DNA of 64,000 nucleotides from Clavulina sp. PMI_390 (Eukaryota > Basidiomycota > Agaricomycetes > Cantharellales > Hydnaceae): NCBI GenBank assembly GCA_015039315.1, contig WIDE01000018.1, forward strand, positions 169,788-233,787, read 5' to 3'. The position numbers and the translations under genes are program-made. Shown piece by piece: positions 1 through 9,987 of the stretch. Below the pieces are notes generated by a model. It worked only from the letters and a program-made list of their open reading frames with translations. It was not told the origin of the DNA and did no database searches. Each line of letters opens with the position of its first letter. Position 1 is the stretch's first letter.

Positions 1-522
1 GTGCGGGCTCCTCATTGAAGGGCATGCCACTGGGAACATCCCCGCGATAGAACTATTAGAACGTTGGGGGTCGTGCGACCAAATAAGCCCCTGAGTTGAA
101 CAGCGACGAGAAACCAAGTGGCCGGACAGGAAAACCAAACTCACCGAATCACCGTACGACAGCACATGGCCGTCCTTGATGTTCAAGCTGATGTCTGCAT
201 CAGCAACTTCGAGCCCATTGATGATCTGGCGGACGTAGAAGTGGGCAACGCCAGTGTGGTCGTCCTCGTACGAGTCCTCGCGAATGAAGTAGTCAACTCC
301 CTCGACAGGGATATAGCCATCTTCCCTCTTCAGGATCTCGCCCAGGTGCAGCTTGGCGACGTCCCTTGGCGCCGTTAGGGGCACGAATGACGCGACGCGC
401 GGCACCTCGGTGACGAACCGGGCATGGGGCAGCTGGGGGCCGTGGCTCAGCGACTTGCGCTGGGCCAGGGCACTCCCGACGCTCGCAAGGAGCAGGAGGC
501 TAGTCTTCGTGGTCGAGCGCAT
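1..522 (-). CDS. Fungalysin-type metallopeptidase (M36), N-terminal part, runs off the window
   Basis: Reading leftward from the ATG at 522-520, the protein begins with a secretory signal peptide (MRSTTKTSLLLLASVGSALA). A fungalysin/thermolysin propeptide (FTP) stretch follows, seen as YVRQIINGLEVADADISLNI and then KDGHVLSYGDS. Proteins of this family are secreted zinc proteases that digest extracellular protein; the FTP region is a cleaved inhibitor and chaperone. Exon 1 spans 145-522 and ends at a GTGAGT donor. The next exon lies left of about position 30, but I could not fix its acceptor and phase. The catalytic HEXXH domain would lie outside the window. The first exon is intact. Confidence is high for the family and low for anything beyond the first intron. 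Confidence 0.72.
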   Translation of the reverse strand, partial: MRSTTKTSLLLLASVGSALAQRKSLSHGPQLPHARFVTEVPRVASFVPLTAPRDVAKLHLGEILKREDGYIPVEGVDYFIREDSYEDDHTGVAHFYVRQIINGLEVADADISLNIKDGHVLSYGDSVSLVFLSGHLVSRRCSTQGLIWSHDPQRSNSSIAGMFPVACPSMRSPH

Positions 523-2373
523 TGGGTAAGGTTGCGCTCTCTGTGGTGGGTGGAAGCTGGGGAACACGAATGAGTCGCACCGCCCTTATCTAGGGACCTG
601 CTTAGGTAAGGATTCTCCCCCCGCTTATGGGAATCAACACCTCGCTCGAGTCGCGTTTAGGGTCCACACATGCAAGTGGGAAACTTACCCACCGGGTATA
701 TTCTTTTTTGTCGTTCCTGTCAGTGTTGTGATGGCAATACTTACTCCGGAAGTCCACGTCAAGGGTCCCGCGGGTGAACACGCCAATCAGACCCCATTTG
801 GCACCCTCGCTTCTGGAGCAGCGAACAGCTGTCATCCTGACAATTCCGGACTCTTTGTATGCTTCGACGAGTGGGTACATGCTAGGTCTTTTGCCCACGT
901 CGCCGCTATCCTTTTGCTTGCTTGGAAAGGAAAAAACCTCCACCGACCAACATGTGATTTCTTGTTGTACACCTTGGTTGAGGGGCTTTTGAACGCTCAG
1001 TACTTCATCGATGGTAGTAATACTCGCAGATCAAGAGATCAGTGATCAATTATCCTTATCTCTATCTCATCTTCGTCCTCGTTGATATGGGGGAGTTTTG
1101 AATTGGGCCAAGACAAGTACTAAAGAAGTGAAGTAGTACTTTTATCATGGTGCCGCAGTTCAGAACCAATACATGTCTCGGGCACGCAGCCACTAGATGC
1201 GGAGCCGCAACGGAGAAATGAAGTTTGTTTGGTACTGTATTCATGATTCTTCTCGAGACTTCGGCCCGTATTGAACGAACAGTCAAGGCCTCAGTGTGGA
1301 CGTCGATACTAGTACCCGGCGCCGCGGTCCCGGACCGTCATGGTTTAAACTCATGCAAGGTTCAAAAGATGGGGACGGTACAGAGAGAGATATCGGCACA
1401 GCGGCGATCGTCAGATGATTGAGACAGTGGGATTTTCTCAAACGTTCCTCTCCTATGTGGTACGCTATAAGAGGCCGTCGCTGGCAGACTATGAGGCCAT
1501 GGTGCATGCGCTCTTGGCACCCCTTTTGGTTCCGTGTCTTCGTCAACTGAGAACGCCTGTCAGCTGGCTCGCATCACGGACAATTATTTAGCATTACGAA
1601 ACAAGCTGTCAGGCTACATGCTCTTTTTTCGCGGGAAGAAGACTGTCGGGTCGTACGACCACAAAATGTGATTCAGCTTCATCTTTCTCTCGCTCGCTCG
1701 GGCCCCTGATTCGTGATCCTCATCGATGACAGTGATTGAGTGATGCGATAAAAAGCCGTTTGGGATGATATCGGCAATGGTACCGGATAATCTTCATCCC
1801 AGTTTTCAGCACCTACTTCACGGTCCAGAGAGACGGGGCGGATGATAGAAAGAACGGTCAGGAGGGCGGTCAAGTGCCAGAGATGATGATGAGCGCTCTA
1901 GCGTTGAGACTGCCGTAGATGGACGGGTGAGGTACGTGGACTCCTGCTGGTGGTTACCCATGGGGACTTCCGCGACGAAGACCATATTCTGCGCCAGATA
2001 TGGAGGCTAGCAAAAGAGAGGTGGGCAGAGTTCTCAGCGTGAGAACATTCGCTGGTGTTGCACGTGATAGACCTCCCAAACACCCCGATTTCGAGCTCTC
2101 GATCTCGAATAATACCGGTCATCCAAAGCAGTCATCAGTTGTCAGTAGCCTACGCCGAAAGTACTCGGCCCGCTCTTTGGCTCATCAACGTAAGCAAAGA
2201 GAGACAACAGATGAAGTGGACTCCACAGGCGTCCGTGTTTGTGGAGCATCCTGAGCTGTTCACCGCCTTAGATGTGGGGCCCATCTGCAGTAGCATTGGC
2301 CGACGGAGTGTCCCATTGGATATATATCACCGTTTTCTCCGCTTACGTTGAGGACGAAGCTGAATAATCGACG
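523..2373. other. 1.85-kb stretch without a recognisable gene
   Basis: Only short ORFs without similarity or plausible splice structure are seen on either strand. The first 200 bases must hold the promoter of the leftward protease gene. The last few hundred would be the upstream region of the GH43 pseudogene. I see no repeat, tRNA or transposon signature. Relics too decayed to recognise are possible. Confidence 0.5.
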
Positions 2374-3564
2374 ATGTCCACGACCATATTCTATGTTCTC
2401 ATACATTTTACTCTTGGGTTGGCACATCCTAAGCAGAAGCGCTCCATATCATCACCCATCCTCAACAGCAAGTTTACTGATCCATCCTAGATCCAATATG
2501 GTACTAGCTTCTATGGGTACTCGACTCAGAGCGGAAGTACAGATGTGCCGATGGCTACCTCACCTGATTTCCAGAACTGGACTCTGAAGTCCGATTACGA
2601 TGCATTACCGACCGTCGCCAACTGGAGTACTGGGGTAGTCTGGGCGCCCGATGTTGTACAGCTGGTAAATCATCCGTACCCTATGTTGATACTGTGCACT
2701 TGCTGACTATATCTGTGAAGGCTAATGGCAAATTCATCATGTGCTATGCTGGCCAGAGCGTCGAAAAATCTCCGACTGGTGGAATATCTGCACGCACTTT
2801 TCCGCTCTATCAGGCTATGAAAATGAGGCCCATGCTAAGCGAAGTAATGTAGCATTATATTGGTCCTGCTTCCTCTTCCACTGCTGAAGGCCCATTCGTT
2901 CCATTTGGCACACCCATCTGCAACATCACCCAAGGAGGCTCTATCGACCCTGCCGGTTTCCAAGATTATGATGGTCGTCAATACGTCGTCTGGAAGATTG
3001 ACGGTAGCAGCATTGGGAAAGGAGGCGACTGCGGGAATGGTACCCCCCCAATCGTCCCTACTCCCATTATGCTTTAAGAGGTCGACCCTACAGATGGCTG
3101 GTCTCCAATCGGTCCCCAAGTGCAGCTCCTTGATAAAGACGACTCTGATGGTCCGCTCATTGAGGCGCCGAGTTTGACCATGGTGAAGGATCCCAGTGCA
3201 GCTGGAGGCTATTTGTACATGCTGTTCTATAGCAGCCACTGTTACAATAGCGGAGACTACGACTCGAAATATGCGACAAGCGTGAATGGCATCCGCGGTC
3301 CATATACCAAGGCGAGTGCCTCGCTTTTGTCCACAGGGATCGATGGGATGTGTTCGCCAGGTCCGTCTGCATAAACCGTACAACCTTCGTTCCTTAAGCT
3401 GCTAGCCGACATATTATCCACTCTTGGCTACAGGAGGGCTCGATGTTGGCCCTGATGCCTCAAGAGTCATGTTCCATGCTGACCAAGGTACTTCGGCCAA
3501 TACACGACTTGTAAGGACGGGCACCATCAGTATCGACGTCACCTCCAGAACAGTGTCCATCTAA
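2374..3564 (+). pseudogene. GH43-family glycosidase, disabled tandem copy
   Basis: The frame opens at ATG 2374 with a signal peptide (MSTTIFYVLIHFTLGLAHP) and the family N-terminus ending in DPS. The next codon is TAG at 2488-2490, where the neighbouring copy has TGG (W). Further on come the GH43 motifs SIDPAGFQD and IEAPSLT, the second holding the predicted acid Glu. A second in-frame stop, TAA at 3075-3077, stands where the other copy has CAG. The donor of the second intron, near 2790, is GC (gcacgc) where the other copy has GT. The last exon, after an intron from about 3361 to 3434, ends at TAA 3562-3564. GH43 enzymes are secreted arabinanases or xylosidases. Two nonsense codons plus a weak donor say this copy cannot make the full enzyme, although the rest aligns codon by codon with the 4043-5096 copy. 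Confidence 0.85.
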
Positions 3565-3819
3565 AATCCCTGCTAATGATGAACGATCTGCAATGCACTT
3601 ATGAAACTGGGGCGAAATCGAAAGCTGCGTGATTGAATGCGTCTCGTCCTTGATCCTATCCTAATGCTATGACTCCCTACGGGATTCACATTCTCTCTCC
3701 TCCTGGATGCGGCAATGACGATGATCCATCGCTCGTTCTTAATTTTCACAGGCTATGGGTGGCCGAGTATCGACTCCTCGTAGCTCGTGGGGCATCAACT
3801 CCACACACCGCCCCGAGCC
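3565..3819. other. Spacer before the first assembly gap
   Basis: This lies between the disabled and the intact GH43 copies. No coding similarity is visible. Because exon 1 of the first copy runs straight into the DPS-W-IQ region, the start codon of the second copy should lie about 115 nt before 4043, inside the gap. This spacer is therefore probably 3' flank of copy 1 plus promoter of copy 2. Confidence 0.5.
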
Positions 3820-4042
3820 NNNNNNNNNNNNNNNNNNNNNNNNNNNNNNNNNNNNNNNNNNNNNNNNNNNNNNNNNNNNNNNNNNNNNNNNNNNNNNNNN
3901 NNNNNNNNNNNNNNNNNNNNNNNNNNNNNNNNNNNNNNNNNNNNNNNNNNNNNNNNNNNNNNNNNNNNNNNNNNNNNNNNNNNNNNNNNNNNNNNNNNNN
4001 NNNNNNNNNNNNNNNNNNNNNNNNNNNNNNNNNNNNNNNNNN
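3820..4042. other. Assembly gap (223 N)
   Basis: This is a run of undetermined bases between two near-identical tandem genes, a usual place for assembly failure. It hides the signal peptide and the catalytic-base region (DPS) of the second GH43 gene. Translations across it are meaningless. Confidence 0.99.
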
Positions 4043-5096
4043 TGGATCCAAGTTGGCAACAACTATTATGCTTATTCGACTCAGAGCGGTAGCACACATG
4101 TGCAGTTAGCAACATCTCCCGACTTCCAGAATTGGACTCTTAGTCCTGGATATGATGCGCTCCCCATGGTCGCAAACTGGAGCTCTGGGATTGTCTGGGC
4201 CCCTGACGTGGTACAACTCGTGAGCTGCGCCCTGTATTATAACCACTCGCAAGAAGAAATAAAATTGTTCAAAGGCAAACGGAAAATTCATCATGTACTA
4301 CGCTGGCCAAAGCGTTCAGAATTCGCCTAACGGCAACCCTTCGGTATGTGTTCGCTCTCGCCACCCACCACCAGCCTCTCTGATTATTCCTCAAAAGCAT
4401 TGTATTGGCCCCGCATCATCGGCTACCCCCAAGGGTCCATTTGTCCCATTCGGGACGCCGATCTGCAATATTACCAGTGGCGGTTCGATCGATCCTGCTG
4501 GTTTCCAAGACTCCGATGGGCGTCAATACGTGGTCTGGAAGGTTGATGGTAACAACGTCGGAAACGGGGGCGATTGCGGGAATAGCGTCGTGCCTCTCGT
4601 CTCGACGCCCATCATGCTACAGGAGGTGGATCCCAGTGACGGTTGGACACCGCTCGGCCAGGCAGTGCAGATCCTCGATCGTGATGCGTCCGATGGCCCC
4701 CTTGTAGAAGCACCAAGCTTAACGCACGTTAAGGACCCCAGTGCGGTTGGTGGGTATCTATATGTGCTGTTTTACAGCAGTCACTGCTACGTCGGTGGCC
4801 AATACGACTCGAAATATGCCACGAGCGTGAACGGTGTGCGCGGGCCGTACGTGAAGGCAAGTTCACCACTGCTGAGCACTGGAACAGATGGGCTATATTC
4901 ACCTGGTGAGCGTTAGCCAATTGACGGTTAGCTATTTTCCGTCTCACGCTGACCTTTTTCATGAGGTGGGCTGGACGTTGGTCCCGGAGGTGTAAGGGTC
5001 ATGTTTCATGCAGATCAGGGGACTTCCTACGTTACAAGACTCACAAGGACAGGAGTCATCAATATTGATGTCGCCTCAAGAACAGTCACTATCTAG
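4043..5096 (+). CDS. GH43-family glycoside hydrolase, 5' end lost in gap
   Basis: The readable part starts at TGG ATC CAA directly after the N run and continues YYAYSTQSGS, then the WSSGIVWAPDVVQL segment. Four exons are joined by introns at about 4220-4278, 4344-4398 and 4905-4965, ending at TAG 5094-5096. GH43 hallmarks are present: SIDPAGFQD carries the Asp that tunes the acid, and VEAPSLT carries the general-acid Glu. The Asp base near the N-terminus lies in the gap. GH43 enzymes are five-bladed beta-propellers that cut arabinan or xylan side chains and are normally secreted; the first copy shows a signal peptide. No stop or frameshift is seen here, unlike the upstream copy. Substrate cannot be decided from this sequence. 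Confidence 0.82.
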
Positions 5097-5430
5097 GCCA
5101 CGCTCATTCATATAATTACTCCCGCCCGTACAACGCATAATGCTGCCAGACTTCTTGCACCTATCGCAATAATAATGAATTCGATGTATCCGGACTCGGT
5201 TCCTATTACAGTAATGGATCCGTCCAGTATCTTCGCTGACAAAAGCTGTAAATACCGGCAGCGAGCGGCCCGATGTCAGCTTCTGAGCTCATAATGTCCT
5301 CATGATCCTCATTCTTCTACTAGCACCATTTGTTATGGCTCGTAGTTATATACGATAGGATGCTTCCTCACGCTGTGATCTGAACCCCAACTGTCGATCT
5401 CCCACTCCATCCTTTCTCAACTATACAGAA
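5097..5430. other. Intergenic region, 3' flank of GH43 and promoter of the dehydrogenase
   Basis: No ORF of interest. A TATA-like run (ttatata) near 5345 lies about 85 nt before the ATG of the downstream dehydrogenase and is a plausible core promoter. Confidence 0.4.
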
Positions 5431-6773
5431 ATGTCTGACCTGTCTCTGGGAAATCTCTTCGGGCTCGATGGAAAGATCGCTCTAGTTACTGGCGGAGGAA
5501 CCGGCATGTAGGACTCTATTTCCCTGTGGTGTCTGGCCCCCTGTACCTCAAAATCGCTCAACCAAATTGGATGTTCTAGTGGGCTAATGATTGCGAAGGG
5601 GCTTTCTGAGAATGGTGCTCATGTCTTTATTGGTGGTCGTCGCAAGCAGGTTGTCGAAACCGCTGCTGCACAGTGGGGAAAGGGTGTCAAAGGCTCGATT
5701 ACTGCGTAAGTTTTGGTTGATCGTAGTATCCAGAATGCCGATTCAAGCATGGAGAACCTGCTCAAATGCTTCATCAAGGCTGGAATTGGACGTTACGTCG
5801 AAAGAGAGTATCCTCAAGGCCGTCGAAGTCATCTCTACGGCACATGGAAAGCTTGACATCTTGGTGAACAAGTGAGTGTTCCTAATGAAAGTTCAAGCGA
5901 TAGACCACTATATGGCTCATTATTCCACAGCGCTGGGCAAACCGGTCCCCTCACACCCTGGATGAAAGGCCCCCTGAAACCTGGCGTGCCACAAACAGCC
6001 TCGGCTGATGCTCTGGGGAAAGCTCTTTTCGCGGAGGAGAGTTTCGAGGGCTGGTCCGACGTCATGTCAATCAATCTCACCTCCGTCCACTTCGTCAGTT
6101 CGGCCTTCCTAGGCCTGCTCGCCAAGGGCAGCGAGGCGGACGTCCCTTGGAGCGCAAGCATTGTCAACATCACATCCATTTCGGGCAGCATCAAGCTCGC
6201 GCAAGACCATGTGAGATCAACTGCGGCCTTCTCGCAGATGAGGGACTCACTGCTAGGATCGTTTCCATGCTAGTTTGCCTATAATGCTTCGAAGGCTGCT
6301 GGCGACCACTTAACGAAGATGCTTGCGACAGAGTTGGCACTCAAGAATGTCAAAGTGCGAGGTAGGTATATTGATAGTCAAGAATGAAGTGATATTGATT
6401 ACTTTCTGTCCTGAAATAGTCAACGCGATATGTGAGTCAAAAGCAGAAGCATATTATCGATTTGATAGTGAAACATGGGTCCTTTAGCTCCTGGCCTTTT
6501 CCCTACGGAGATGGTTGACAAAGAAGGAGGGGAGTTTGGAGAAGAGTCCTCAACCATCAGTGGCTCGCTGCTCCCAGTCCCCCATGGCCGTAGTGGTCGG
6601 TGAGTGAAATATATCAGGCCATATCTCATCGACTTTCATTAACAATTCATTCAAGGCCGGAAGAGGTTGTTGGCCCTGCCTTGCTCCTCGTCTCCAAGGC
6701 TGGTAGGTATATCCACGGGCAAGTTCTGGTGGTTGATGGCGGGTTCGAGTCAGTCAGCCCATCGGTTCGCTAA
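5431..6773 (+). CDS. Short-chain dehydrogenase/reductase (SDR)
   Basis: ATG 5431 opens a classical SDR. The cofactor loop starts at IALVTGGGTGI, with an intron inside it at about 5508-5579. NNAG-like sequence follows after HGKLDILVN, then the catalytic Ser in SIVNITSISGSIKLAQ. The YNASKAA motif near 6280 carries the catalytic Tyr and Lys, and the C-terminus has VNAIAPG and GQVLVVDGGF. It ends at TAA 6771-6773. Introns occur near 5706-5740, 5871-5930, 6211-6272, 6363-6418, 6432-6487 and 6601-6656. SDRs reduce or oxidise carbonyl or alcohol groups with NAD(P)H; the layout recalls 3-oxoacyl reductases of the RhlG/FabG type, but the substrate is unknown. All key residues are present, so the enzyme is probably active and cytosolic, with no signal peptide seen. 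Confidence 0.85.
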
Positions 6774-6948
6774 GCGAGAGAGCCTTGGGCAGACAGAGGC
6801 TCAAGCGTCTCGACCGAGACCTAGGAAAGGCTAGGATGATGGAAACAGAATTGTCGTGCAATGCGAATGGTAATGAAGGTACCAGCAAGGGATATCAAGG
6901 AAGTTCGGTGATATTATCTGGTACTTTATGAATACCAAATGGACTAAA

Positions 6949-7587
6949 CTATTGAAAGAGAGACTTCAGTGGCATGTCGTGTGGGATAAAAATGGGATTG
7001 AGGCTCACAGAAACTATCCTCCTTGCCTGCCCACGAAGCAAACCAAATGGAACTGGTCCATACGAATTTGAGTCTCTTGAGAAGGAGCGATTGTCGCCTT
7101 GAGCCCAAAAATGTCCTTCTGGCACGACGATATGCCGAGGCGATGTAGAGAGGGAATGAGTGGTTACAATATCGCCATCCTTGTCCTCGAATTCAGAAGG
7201 CGGGTCTGGGTATGGGTCTACACAGATGACATCCCCCGGAAGGCCCACAAGACGTTTGCAAACAATTCGGGTGCGGTCGTATGGCGCAACGTAGATGACT
7301 AGCGAGCCTCGCTTGATAGACTCGTATCCGTGAATGCGGTGGGATATTCGATCGTCCAGGAGCCAGTCATTCCGCGAACGAAGGGTCGGAAGCATAGAAG
7401 GACCTGCAGTCTTCATACGCGAAGTAGAGAGCAGAAAGATACAAGCTCAGTCAAATGAATCTGGTAGTTCACAGACGAGCAAGTATTGCGCACCTCAGCA
7501 ATTCCACCAACATATTGCCCAAAGAGGTGGGCCAGGATGACAGCCTTGATTGGCAGCAAAAAGAAGATGGGGCAAGGTGTTAGGGCT
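6949..7587 (-). CDS. IMP1: Mitochondrial inner membrane signal peptidase, Imp1-like (S26), first exon unresolved
   Basis: Exon 7494-7587 encodes a hydrophobic anchor (IFFLLPIKAVILAHLFGQY). It joins in phase at ACT (7410) to the exon 6949-7410. The S26 serine/lysine pair is visible: Ser in GPSMLPTL and Lys in VCKRLVGLPGD. The GDNRSFSRDSNSYGPVP box that follows is typical of Imp1/Imp2. Imp1 cleaves sorting signals of proteins delivered to the intermembrane space. The upstream exon carrying the start must end in phase 2 before an acceptor (cttcccag) at about 7588. I could not choose it with confidence; an ATG near 7710 is a candidate. The protein is a little long at its C-terminus. Imp2 is the main alternative. 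Confidence 0.8.
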
Positions 7588-7741
7588 CTGGGAAGAAGCT
7601 TAGACAATCGCAGAGCGTGGTGAAGAGTTTACGTTTGCTCCTACTATGAGCCCACGTCGGGCGAAACGACTTGCATGGAACAGGCGCTGGAAGAAAGATC
7701 GTTCATTCTTTCCTCCGCCACCGTCTCCTAATGATGAGGTC

Positions 7742-8023
7742 AATAGTAAACGTAGCTAACCTCGGAGGCATGAAGTACCATTGAAACTCATGAACGACAG
7801 AAGTAGACCGTGACTGTGTTGTGGCCAGTGTATTGATTTGTTACGCCGCGTATTTCGCTGGTGTTTTATCAAATTGAATACTCCTAGACTTCCATATGCT
7901 TGGCAGGAGACCTGCCAGAAGCTACGAGTAGATGTGTATTTATTCTCGAGTGTATCACTCAAGAGGATCGTTCGTATATCCAGAACCGATGATAGGTTAT
8001 GTTTACTTATCGCCTCCAAGCAA
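7742..8023. other. Intergenic region upstream of the tRNA
   Basis: No coding similarity was found. It would include the promoter of the leftward Imp1-like gene. Confidence 0.4.
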
Positions 8024-8105
8024 TTCTCGCTGGTATATCGGTAGAACACACCCCTGTCATTACGATAGGGCGGGTGAGAGCTGGGTTCGACTCCCAGGCG
8101 GGAAG
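8024..8105 (+). tRNA. tRNA-Asp (GTC) with a short intron
   Basis: The cloverleaf can be drawn by hand. Acceptor arm TTCTCGC (8024-8030) pairs with GCGGGAA (8098-8104) with one G-U pair, discriminator G 8105. The D arm is GTAT...GAAC. Anticodon stem CACCC/GGGTG carries loop CTGTCA, anticodon GTC. About 11 extra nt sit just 3' of the anticodon loop at the canonical 37/38 intron site. The T arm is CTGGG-TTCGACT-CCCAG. A T-rich run follows at 8108, as expected for a Pol III terminator. The D stem has one A-A mismatch, so a mildly degenerate copy is possible. Confidence 0.78.
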
Positions 8106-8485
8106 CACTTTTTGCATCTTTCTGATGATATTCTCATTGCTCGAACTTCTGGAACGATAGTCTGCATTGTCTGGCCAGAAACCTGCAACGACGCAGAAGG
8201 AAAATATCTTTGGGTATAACAGGCATTGTTTTGTACAATTCCCATCTATGAACAAATCTATGGAAGGATTACGACATGGAGACTAGTTAGACCACTAGCC
8301 ATCAACATGTAACTGCACTACCGAAAAAGGAGAAGTGAAAAAAGGAAGAAGCGAATAACATGAGCAGAACGGAAGATCGTGTAATGAATCCCAATATAAG
8401 CGAAGTGTCCAAATAGAGGAGAGACAGGTCTGTCTAGCCTGGGTGGGCCGTGTGCTGGTGAAGCGGTGGGGTAACCTATGCTTGA
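8106..8485. other. Intergenic region between the tRNA and the DUF1275 gene
   Basis: No gene recognised; AT-rich 3' flank of the leftward DUF1275 gene. Confidence 0.4.
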
Positions 8486-9787
8486 CTAAACCTTTTTCTT
8501 CGCCTTCTGGACGAGGAACCAGGCTGGGGCGATAAACAATCTAATTCCAGCCCCAATGCCAAGAGTTGCTGCGGGCCCAATAGAACCGGTGAGGGCTCGG
8601 CCGACAAAGCCTCCCAGGAACACGCTGGCAATGGCGAGCATCCTGTAATCCCGTTGGGGGTAGATCTTGGTGGGGGCGCGGAACAGGACAGGGTCAGAAA
8701 CGAGTGCTACCTAGAAACATTATACAAATTAGTAAAATGATCTTGGATGCAAGGAGGGTTTGCATCGAGCACGCACCCAGACTGAGGTCAAGACGACGGT
8801 TCTGTGCAAGAGAAGGAATGATCAGAGGTTATTCAGCCAGGAGGTGGCTTTGGGCTAACTCACGTAGCAAACTGTGAGCCCATCCTGGTTCCCACTTGTG
8901 CCTGGAGGCCCATGCTTGCGCTCGCAAAGGCAAGTGCGAGGAAACCATAGGCATCTGTCCAACTCGGGTCAGCCCTCGACGAGGTAAACCCACTCTGATG
9001 CGCCTTCCAAGCACAAAGCGCAGCTGCCATCGTCAAGCCGGCTTGCATCAGTGTTGCAAAGGATAGCCATCCGCGGGTCTTGGGATTATACCGGTCACCC
9101 AAGCGACCGAAAAAGCTGCCGCCCAGGAAAGACGACAGCGATGCGAGCGCTTGTCGATCTGGCATGAGGAATGTCGAGGTTTGGCCCTCGCCAGAGAACA
9201 GGCGGGCAAGAGCCAGCGAGAGCTGGATGGTGTTGCCTGGATTATGGATAGCGAGGCGGAGCGGGGTTGTCGATGGCGTCAGTTTATGCCAAGACTACGT
9301 GATGGGCGATAAGGACTCAGGCGTACCTGTTTGGAATGCACACCAAATGAAGCATGCAGTAAAAGAAACGGCGTCGACCTGCATACAGAATCAGTTCAAG
9401 TTGTGGAAATGCAATGAGGCGAGGAGCATACAAATCCCTAGGAACAAGAGTGGGGGGTCGAGGAAATTTAGCATGCAATACTGAGATCGAGAAGAGCATG
9501 ATCAAACATACAGTCATGAAGCAGTACGCTGCGAGGACTCCGGTGGATCCGTCAACATCCACGACTTCGCTCATAAACTCCCTGATACTCTCTGCATCCC
9601 AACTCCTGCTCTTGCCCGAGGAGATGATGGCAGCAGGTTGTGGGGCAGTCGTAGGTAGGATAGGTACATCATCATGCTTAAGAGTAGTGTTGTCGTCGTC
9701 TACGTCCTTTCTCGACTGGGGGTCTCCGAGCTGATGAGACTTTTCGGATGTAGGGGCCGTGGTGGATGGGGATGCCTCGTTCGACAT
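8486..9787 (-). CDS. DUF1275 (YoaK-like) multi-pass membrane protein
   Basis: The start is ATG 9787-9785 (MSNEASPSTTAP), opening a polar Ser/Thr/Asp-rich N-terminal tail of about 95 residues. Hydrophobic helices follow: FMTVCLIMLFSISVL-type sequence, then GNTIQLSLALARL, LGGSFFGRLGDRYN, FLALAFASASMGLQ and, near the end, FLGGFVGRALTG. It stops at TAG 8486-8488 after a basic KAKKK tail. The order matches DUF1275 proteins, which have six or so membrane segments and no proven function; transport has been suggested. At least five introns are present (for example near 8711-8777, 8798-8861, 8956 and 9240-9325). It shares a 200-bp divergent promoter with COG4. The assignment to DUF1275 is from remembered family pattern. 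Confidence 0.72.
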
Positions 9788-9987
9788 TGCGGGAGGTCGT
9801 GCGTCCCAAGTCACTAACACGAGGCTAACAAGTGAGGCGAAAGGGCCGCCTAGGGGAGGAGTAGGGGAGGGATGTGCAGGTTCACCGTTAAACGGCTGTT
9901 GATGAAAGAATCCACAGGCTATCTACCGTATGAATGCCTCGGAGCCGATGGGACGTGACACCAACTGTGTGACATCTCCGGGTCGTG

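Noticed and set aside
602..1045. Overlapping ORFs on both strands of 74-113 codons
   Set aside because: No domain, signal peptide or splice-supported extension; each overlaps others in antisense, as expected by chance.
3669..4330. Long frames running through the first N gap
   Set aside because: Undetermined bases were read as open codons; only the part after 4043 in the GH43 frame is real coding sequence.
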